This document shows positions 37,966 to 43,402 of a DNA stretch of 43,402 nt, piece by piece. The DNA is from Deltaproteobacteria bacterium. Its GTDB lineage: Bacteria > Desulfobacterota > Binatia > UTPRO1. The notes beneath the pieces are model-generated. The model was not told the DNA's origin and did no database searches. It saw only the letters and a program-made list of their open reading frames with translations. Each line of letters opens with the position of its first letter. The first letter of the stretch is position 1. The stretch spans positions 1 to 43,402 of the forward strand of contig JAJCZP010000227.1 in assembly GCA_029262315.1 (NCBI GenBank), in the 5' to 3' direction. The position numbers were made by a program, and so were the translations under genes.

Positions 37966-40959
37966 CTACGGATCGGTGACGGTCATGGTGGCGTCGTCGC
38001 CCGAGTCACTCGACGAGATGCCCGTCAGCGGATCGACGACCGAGATGATCGCGCTGCCCGCACTGTGCGCGACGATGTGGCTTCGATGCCCATCGAGGTT
38101 CGTCGCCTCGACCACCCCGGGGTCGTCGGAGAGGTAGTCGACATCCTGGGTGAGGTTGGTGGTGCCCCCGCCAGCGTGTTCGCCGCGCACGGTGAGTTCG
38201 TACTCCTGACCAGGGGTGAGCTCGAACGGATTCGGGGTGATGATCAGGCGTTGGAGTGCCCCGAGGACGACCAGGATCGCGTCAGCGCCGGCCGCGGTCG
38301 AGGTGAGTCCCGACAAGGGCTCGGTCACCGAGATGAGGGCGACACCCGGTGTCGCGGGGAGGATCAGGCTGCGTTCGCCGATCGGGTTCGGGGCGGTTGC
38401 CACGGCCAGGTCGCTGGAGGACCACACCACGTCCTGGGTGAGATTGATCTCGGCGCCGTTGACGTCGCGTCCAACTGCCGTGAAGTAGGTTGGGCGCCCG
38501 GGATCGCGGACCTTGCCTGCCTGCGCGATGCGGACGCTCTCCAGCGTATCGAGCACAGTCAAGACGGCGTCGTCGCCGGTGTCGGTCGTGCTCAGGCCCG
38601 CCGAATTGGTGGCGGTGATCATCGTGGTGCCGGGGCCGACTGCTTCGATACGGCTCGCGTCCCGGAAGGCGTTCGGGGCCACCGCGACCGCCGGGTTGCT
38701 CGATGTATAGGTGAGATCCTGGGTTGCGACCTCGGTGAAGCCGCCTTCATAGTGTGCGAGGCCCAGAAAACGTGCCACCTGTCCTGGCAGTCGGCGCGTC
38801 GTGTCCGGGGTAAGGCTGATGCGCTGCAGTGGCCCGCGGACACCGAGCGTCAGGTTGTCGCCGCTGTCGTCGGTGCTGATGCCGGTCCGTCGGTCCGTGG
38901 CGACGACGATCACGTGGCCGCCACCCACGCCGATGAGGTCGAGCCCGTCGGTGTCCGGATCGACGTCCGCGATGGCGGGGTCGCTCGATTCGAGAAGAAT
39001 GTCCGCAGGCTCGAGGGCGGCGCTGCCATCGCCGAAGAGGCCGATCATGCTGTAGCGTGCGCGCTGGCCAACCTCGATCATGGACGTGCGCAAGCCGAAG
39101 AAGATCCGCTGGAGGCCGTGTAGTCCCCGCACGTTGTGCGGCGGCGCGATCAAGCCGGTGGCGACATGGGTCGCGGAGATTTGGGCCGTGCCGCCGCCGA
39201 TGACGTCGAGGAGTCCGGGGTCGTTGGGGTCGTTCGGCGTCGTGACGATACCGGGAGCGTTCGACGCGAAGACGACCTCGTCGGTGACATCGGCGAAGCC
39301 GCCGCCTTGATATCGCCCAATCGCTCGCATGTGGCCGGTGCCAGGCGCGCGGATCGTGACCCGGTCGTTCGGCTCGACCAAGTCTAGGAAGATCGCATCC
39401 AGCGGACCGAAGACGAGCACGGACGGGGTGATCAGGGCGGCGATGCCGCTGTTCGGCTCGACGGCGGTCACCTGCGTCGTGCCGGCGCCGACGGCGTCGA
39501 TCCGGCTGCGGTTGCCCTCCGGATTGGTGGCGACGGCGATCGACGGGTCGGTCGTTCCCCAGACCACGTCCTGCGTTAGCCCGCGCGTGACGCCATCGGG
39601 GGCATAGGTTCCGACGGCCGTGAACTGCTTCGACTCACCCGGAAAGAGGCGCGGTGGACTCGTCGTGATCTCGATCGACTGGAGCGGTCCCGTGGCGATG
39701 AGTTGCGCGTCATCGCCACTATTGGCGGTGCTGACCCCGCTTGCGGGGTCGCGCGCGGTGATCATCGTCGTCCCCTGGGCCAGGATGTCGATCCGGTTTC
39801 GGTCCGTGGGATCGTTTGGCGCGATCCCGACCGCGGTATCGCTCGACGTGTAGACGAGTTGGTCGGAAATCTCCGCGGTCGAGCCATCGCTGTAGTGACC
39901 GGTGGCGAAGAAATGCTTGGCCTCACCCGGGAGGCGGGCGATCTCGGGCGGGCGGAGCGAGATGCGCTCGAGGGTGACCGCCGGCGTGCCGAGAGGTGCT
40001 GGGGTGACGGTCGTGGTCGGCGTGACTGTCGCGCCCGCGGTGCTGGTGGGTCCAACCGCGGTGCCGCTCGGTCCGGGGGAGGCGATTGGCGTTGGGCTCG
40101 GGGTTGCGGCGGGGTCGAGTGACGGTACGCAGAACTCGAACTCCTTGGCCAGCTTGAGGACCTCGTCGCCGAACTGATTGTGTGTCGAGACCAGACGGCT
40201 CTGGAAGCGTGCCTGGCGCGGGCTGGTCCGTGCCAGCTTGGCGGCGTAGCAGAGCAGCGTGCCGGGCGTGTTCGGTGCGTCGGGATCCTCGTCGTTCTTG
40301 TTGGCCGGGAGGCATACGCGCGTCGGCTTCTGGAGGTTGAACAGGCGTTCTCCGAACGCGTCGGTCACCGAGATCGCGCGTGGTGTCGGTGCCGGGCCTG
40401 GCGCCCCGCGCGGTCGTCGCGCCAGGCGTGCCTTGTAGCAGCGGAAGTGGCCGACGTCGGTCGTGTCGAGCGCCGCGGCGCCGCCGCTGCCGTCGACGGC
40501 GGCGGAGGGGACGAGGAGGTCGTGCGCGGCATTGAGGAGCATCTCGAAGTGCCCCAGCTGGTTTTCGACTTGCAGGGCCCGCTTCGCGAATCGGGGCTGG
40601 TTGGGGCGCGTCCGGGTTCGCTTCGCTTTGTAGCCCTCGAGATGGGTTTCGGTGTCGACGATGCCTTCGCCATTCTTGTTGGCGGGGACGCAGAGGGTCG
40701 TCGACTTCGTGAGATCGACGAGATGCTGGTCGTTCGGGAGCGCCGAGGAGAGTGCGTCGGTGACGGTGACGCCGGCGCGCGGCTCGAAGCGAGGAAAGGC
40801 GGCCGCGCCGCGCGGCGGACGGGCCTTGCGTGCCGTGTAACAGAGATAGTGATCGTTGGCGGTCGTCGCGCCAGCGGCGACGGACGAGGCGAGTGTCAGC
40901 GCCGCGAGGATGGCGATCGCGATCAGCGACGCGAGGCGTGCGGAGCGTTCGTAGCGCAT
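37966..40959 (-). CDS. Large secreted protein: cysteine modules plus seven Ig-like repeats
   Basis: From ATG 40959 this is 997 residues. It has a signal peptide (LASLIAIAILAALTLASSVAAG). About 280 residues follow with three copies of a Cys module of the form 'HYLCY-x-A-x-K ... V-D-x-F ... CVPANKN-x-E', for example HYLCYTARKARPPRG with STTLCVPANKNGEG. A Thr/Pro/Ser linker (about 285-325) comes next, then seven Big_2/Ig-like repeats of about 85-95 residues. Each starts L-x-x-I-x-L, has 'SSDPAVAVAPN' in the middle and ends 'GTTMITATDPxSGISTTDSGDDA'. It is translationally coupled (TGATG) to the DUF1501 gene. A surface or matrix structural role is likely. Confidence 0.82.
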   Translation of the reverse strand: MRYERSARLASLIAIAILAALTLASSVAAGATTANDHYLCYTARKARPPRGAAAFPRFEPRAGVTVTDALSSALPNDQHLVDLTKSTTLCVPANKNGEGIVDTETHLEGYKAKRTRTRPNQPRFAKRALQVENQLGHFEMLLNAAHDLLVPSAAVDGSGGAAALDTTDVGHFRCYKARLARRPRGAPGPAPTPRAISVTDAFGERLFNLQKPTRVCLPANKNDEDPDAPNTPGTLLCYAAKLARTSPRQARFQSRLVSTHNQFGDEVLKLAKEFEFCVPSLDPAATPSPTPIASPGPSGTAVGPTSTAGATVTPTTTVTPAPLGTPAVTLERISLRPPEIARLPGEAKHFFATGHYSDGSTAEISDQLVYTSSDTAVGIAPNDPTDRNRIDILAQGTTMITARDPASGVSTANSGDDAQLIATGPLQSIEITTSPPRLFPGESKQFTAVGTYAPDGVTRGLTQDVVWGTTDPSIAVATNPEGNRSRIDAVGAGTTQVTAVEPNSGIAALITPSVLVFGPLDAIFLDLVEPNDRVTIRAPGTGHMRAIGRYQGGGFADVTDEVVFASNAPGIVTTPNDPNDPGLLDVIGGGTAQISATHVATGLIAPPHNVRGLHGLQRIFFGLRTSMIEVGQRARYSMIGLFGDGSAALEPADILLESSDPAIADVDPDTDGLDLIGVGGGHVIVVATDRRTGISTDDSGDNLTLGVRGPLQRISLTPDTTRRLPGQVARFLGLAHYEGGFTEVATQDLTYTSSNPAVAVAPNAFRDASRIEAVGPGTTMITATNSAGLSTTDTGDDAVLTVLDTLESVRIAQAGKVRDPGRPTYFTAVGRDVNGAEINLTQDVVWSSSDLAVATAPNPIGERSLILPATPGVALISVTEPLSGLTSTAAGADAILVVLGALQRLIITPNPFELTPGQEYELTVRGEHAGGGTTNLTQDVDYLSDDPGVVEATNLDGHRSHIVAHSAGSAIISVVDPLTGISSSDSGDDATMTVTDP

Positions 40960-42164
40960 CACGTGAACAGCCCCGGAAAGCGTGCGGCGTCGACGTCGAA
41001 GCCCGGCAGGATCGACCGGCACTCGCGCAGGCCGACGCCCAGGTGGGCGTGCAGGATTTCCGCGAACACGTCGCGAAAGTCGGTCGTGACCGGGAGGTCT
41101 TCGCCGCGGAAGAGCGCGTCGGGGGCGAGGCCGGGCCAGCGGTCGTCGCGGGTGAGCACACGCCCGCCGGCAACTCCACCGCCGAGCGCCAGCATCAGCC
41201 CACCATGACCGTGCTCGGTTCCGCCGGTGCCGTTCTCGCGTACGCGGCGGCCGAACTCGCTCATGCAGAGGGTCAGGGTGTGGGTGGCGTGTGTGCCGAG
41301 GTCGTCGTGGAACGCCCGCAGCGCTGCCGCCAGCTCACCGCCCATGGCGTCGAGGCCGTCGACTTCGCCGAAGTGGTGATCCCAGCGCCGCGTGTCCATG
41401 GCGATCACTTTGACGCCGACCTCGGCTTTGATCAGGGCCGCGGCATCGGCCAACGCGGCGCCGAGCTCGCTGTCCGGATAGCGGTCACGATCAGGCTCGG
41501 GGACCGCGGCGAGGACATCGACCGTGTCGAGCGCGTCGAGCATGTGGTCGCCCGCCATCGTTCCGGCGGTCGGCGCGTAGCGCTCGATCAGCGCGGTCCG
41601 TCGCTCCGTGATGAAGTCGCCCGCGAGCGCGAAGCTGGCGATGCGTGGAAACGAGAGCGACGGTGCCGGACCTTGCATCGCGCGCACCATGGCCGCTTTG
41701 AGGCTGACACCCGCGACGGGGTCTCCACCGCCGGCCACGGCCAGGTAGCGGTTGAGCCAGCCGTCGGCGACCGACTTGTCGTCCGGGGCCGCGCGTTCCA
41801 TCACGCTCTGCGACAGAAAGTGCGAGCGCGTCGGGTGCGGGCTTCCGCATGCATGCACGAAGGCGAGCGCGCCGTCGTGGTAGAGCGGCAGAAGCTCCGC
41901 GAAGGCCGGGTGCAGTCCGTAGAAGCCGTCGAGCGCGAGCTCGGTGTCGCGCGGGACCTGAATTGTGGGGCGCGCGGCGTAGTACAGCGGGTCGCCCGTT
42001 GGTACGACGACGTTCAGTGCATCGACACCGCCACGCAGGAACAGCACGACGAGCGTCGGCGTGCCGGTGGTTGCCGCGGCGAGGTCGCGCAGGCGTGGCG
42101 GCAGGAAGAGAGCCGTCAAGCCAACGGCGCCAGCTTTCAGCAGTGATCGTCGTGTGCAGTCCAT
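40959..42164 (-). CDS. DUF1501 protein, Tat-type signal
   Basis: A 401-residue protein from ATG 42164. The N-terminus MDCTRRSLLKAGAVGLTALF is a twin-arginine-like signal. LVVLFLRGGVDALNVVVPTG, GFYGLHPAFAELLPLYHDGA, GSPHPTRSHFLSQSVMERA, DTRRWDHHFGEVDGLD, MSEFGRRVRENGTGGTEHGH and GGLMLALGGGV are the family's conserved blocks, related to the alkaline-phosphatase fold. DUF1501 genes nearly always pair with DUF1800 genes, as here (11 bp apart). The pair's biochemical function is unknown; the neighbourhood suggests they process or present the large secreted protein encoded next. Confidence 0.9.
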   Translation of the reverse strand: MDCTRRSLLKAGAVGLTALFLPPRLRDLAAATTGTPTLVVLFLRGGVDALNVVVPTGDPLYYAARPTIQVPRDTELALDGFYGLHPAFAELLPLYHDGALAFVHACGSPHPTRSHFLSQSVMERAAPDDKSVADGWLNRYLAVAGGGDPVAGVSLKAAMVRAMQGPAPSLSFPRIASFALAGDFITERRTALIERYAPTAGTMAGDHMLDALDTVDVLAAVPEPDRDRYPDSELGAALADAAALIKAEVGVKVIAMDTRRWDHHFGEVDGLDAMGGELAAALRAFHDDLGTHATHTLTLCMSEFGRRVRENGTGGTEHGHGGLMLALGGGVAGGRVLTRDDRWPGLAPDALFRGEDLPVTTDFRDVFAEILHAHLGVGLRECRSILPGFDVDAARFPGLFT

Positions 42165-42175
42165 GGTTCGTTGCC

Positions 42176-43402
42176 TCAGTGGTGCAGAAATTCCGGGCTC
42201 GCGAGCAGGGTGGCGGCGGCGTTTTCGACGCGCGCGTCTGGGCCGGCGGGGGGAAGATCCTCGAGCAGGGTGAGGGCGGCGTTCCGCGTCGCGGGCGAGA
42301 TCTCGGCGGCGAAGATCAGATCGACCAGCGAGGCGACGAGCACCGGGCCCGCGCCATCGACGCGCGGATAGGTGAAGTCGTAGCCCTGCCGGCGCCCCGC
42401 GGCACGGTTGATTTCGTTGACCCGGAGGATCATGCCGCCCGGGCTCGTCCACACGGTCGATTCCTCGGCGTAGCCCATCGGTGCTCCCGCGCGGTACAGC
42501 TCTTCGCCCATGTCCCGGATACGGATGCGGAGGCCATCCAGGTTGAGTTGTGCCGGGTCGGCGCCGAGCGCCCGCACCAGGCTGGCAACGAAGGTGAGGG
42601 GTCGCTTGACCTTGGTGTGGCGGTGCTCGGGGTGGTGCAGGAACTCCGGCGACAGCAGGATGGTCTCGAGCACGGCGCGGAGATCGCCGTCGGTGGCGAG
42701 AAACACCGCTGTGGCTGCATCGACCAGACGTGGCGGCGGCGCGTCGCCGACGAACCGCACCACCAGCTTCCGGCTGATGGTGCGCGCCGTGCTTGGATGC
42801 GCGGCCAGGTAGGCGAGGAGCTTCAGTCCATCGTCCTCACCACCCCTCGGAGGGAGGGAGAGATCCAGCACGGTTTTGGCGTCGCGATCGTGCCACCCGA
42901 GGATGAACTGGAATCCCTCGGGCGCGAGATAGTCGTCACGCCATCCGGTGAGCGCACGCGCGGCCGCGGTGACGTCCGCCTCGGTGAACTTGCCGTCGAG
43001 GCCGACCGTGTGCACTTCGAGCAGCTCGCGGCCGTAGTTCTCGTTCAGGGCGCCGATCTGGCTGTGACGATTCTGCAGGTAGTCGCCCATCGCCGGACTG
43101 CGGGCGACCGCGAGCAACAGATCGCCGAAGCGGCCGAGCACATGCGGACGGATGACGTCGCGCTCGTACGAGACGATGTCGTAGTTGCGCCGGTCGGCGG
43201 TGTTGACGTTGAAGTGGTTGAGCCAGAAGTCGACCAGCACTTGTTCGAGCTGGCGACGCGTACTGACAGCCCGCAGGATCTTCGCACGCGTCAGCTCCTT
43301 GAGGACGTCGCCCACGCTCGGCTGCCCAGGTCCGCCGTGAATCGGGTAGCGCGCCCGGAGCTCGCTGAAGCTCATCGTGAGGCTCGGGAACTGCGCGAGC
43401 GC
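42176..43402 (-). CDS. DUF1800 protein, 5' end beyond the window
   Basis: The frame stays open to the right edge (ALAQFPSLTMSFSELRARYP), so the start lies outside; 408 or so residues are visible. Conserved DUF1800 blocks are LVDFWLNHFNVNTADRRNYD, SYERDVIRPHVLGRFGDLLL, AVARSPAMGDYLQNRHSQIG, LNENYGRELLEVHTVGLDG, ADVTAAARALTGWRDDY and the closing LASPEFLHH. It is the first of three minus-strand genes with DUF1501 and the Ig-repeat protein. DUF1800 proteins are exported, and the trio is most likely one export or surface-assembly unit. Confidence 0.9.
   Translation of the reverse strand, partial: ALAQFPSLTMSFSELRARYPIHGGPGQPSVGDVLKELTRAKILRAVSTRRQLEQVLVDFWLNHFNVNTADRRNYDIVSYERDVIRPHVLGRFGDLLLAVARSPAMGDYLQNRHSQIGALNENYGRELLEVHTVGLDGKFTEADVTAAARALTGWRDDYLAPEGFQFILGWHDRDAKTVLDLSLPPRGGEDDGLKLLAYLAAHPSTARTISRKLVVRFVGDAPPPRLVDAATAVFLATDGDLRAVLETILLSPEFLHHPEHRHTKVKRPLTFVASLVRALGADPAQLNLDGLRIRIRDMGEELYRAGAPMGYAEESTVWTSPGGMILRVNEINRAAGRRQGYDFTYPRVDGAGPVLVASLVDLIFAAEISPATRNAALTLLEDLPPAGPDARVENAAATLLASPEFLHH

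Noticed and set aside
38065-41208. Several long + strand frames opposite the Ig-repeat protein
   Set aside because: They mirror the repeats on the other strand; no ribosome sites or domains.

Overview
The window is GC-rich, densely coded DNA from a Gram-negative bacterium. Lipoprotein signals, an outer-membrane barrel, Rieske and acyl-CoA dehydrogenase genes, a RegB/RegA redox pair and large secreted proteins with Pro/Thr/Ser linkers and 'CY-A-K ... C-PANKN' cysteine modules suggest an environmental deltaproteobacterium-like lineage (Binatota, Myxococcota or relatives). This assignment is inference from gene content; no rRNA is present.

Left region (1 to about 10596): the right part of an integrated mobile element. 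It has a tyrosine recombinase cut by the left edge, an Xre repressor with a palindrome on its start codon, an excisionase-like HTH gene, a replication-type module (MerR-like HTH, RepA-like ATPase, DUF3820-like protein), an unknown 329-residue protein, and an HNH protein followed by a membrane protein. A second Xre gene sits divergent from an envelope cassette (lipoprotein, zinc-ribbon membrane protein, possible 45-residue membrane peptide), with two operator palindromes between them. Two tandem Ycf48-like beta-propeller lipoproteins and the tail of a third lie near the right end. The element ends in the 3' part of a tRNA-Arg(ACG) gene at 10555-10596, a typical attR. The rebuilt tRNA and the recombinase C-terminus should lie just left of the window.

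Junction zone (10597-14300): a sparse region with decayed genes. It holds an orphan lipoprotein, a DUF2306 membrane-protein fragment, an intact Rieske oxygenase, and a toxin-antitoxin pair whose ParE toxin is frameshifted.

Chromosomal region (14300-43402): mostly tight operons. (1) Ornithine-cyclodeaminase-like protein, beta-phosphoglucomutase-like HAD protein and GH65 disaccharide phosphorylase, with a divergent PPK2. (2) A PNPOx-like lipoprotein and an FkbM methyltransferase with a lipoprotein signal. (3) An orphan PAS histidine kinase and a GT4 glycosyltransferase, convergent with a 4-bp-overlap operon of an SMP-30/strictosidine-synthase-like protein, an 'EELSWGQ' membrane protein and a GT2 transferase. 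(4) APH-like phosphotransferase, DUF6285 and acyl-CoA dehydrogenase. (5) An MA-type metallopeptidase, RegB and RegA, followed by an outer-membrane barrel gene whose upstream region has two RegA-like inverted repeats 21 bp apart. (6) A YihY/BrkB membrane protein and an acyl carrier protein. (7) A sulfatase-like hydrolase without the usual formylglycine motif, divergent from a 54-codon stub of a spermidine-synthase-like membrane protein. (8) A DUF1800, DUF1501 and Ig-repeat secreted-protein operon running off the right edge.

The most promising candidates for undescribed biology are the Xre-controlled envelope cassette and the Ycf48-like array of the element, the RegBA-linked outer-membrane protein, and the FkbM lipoprotein.
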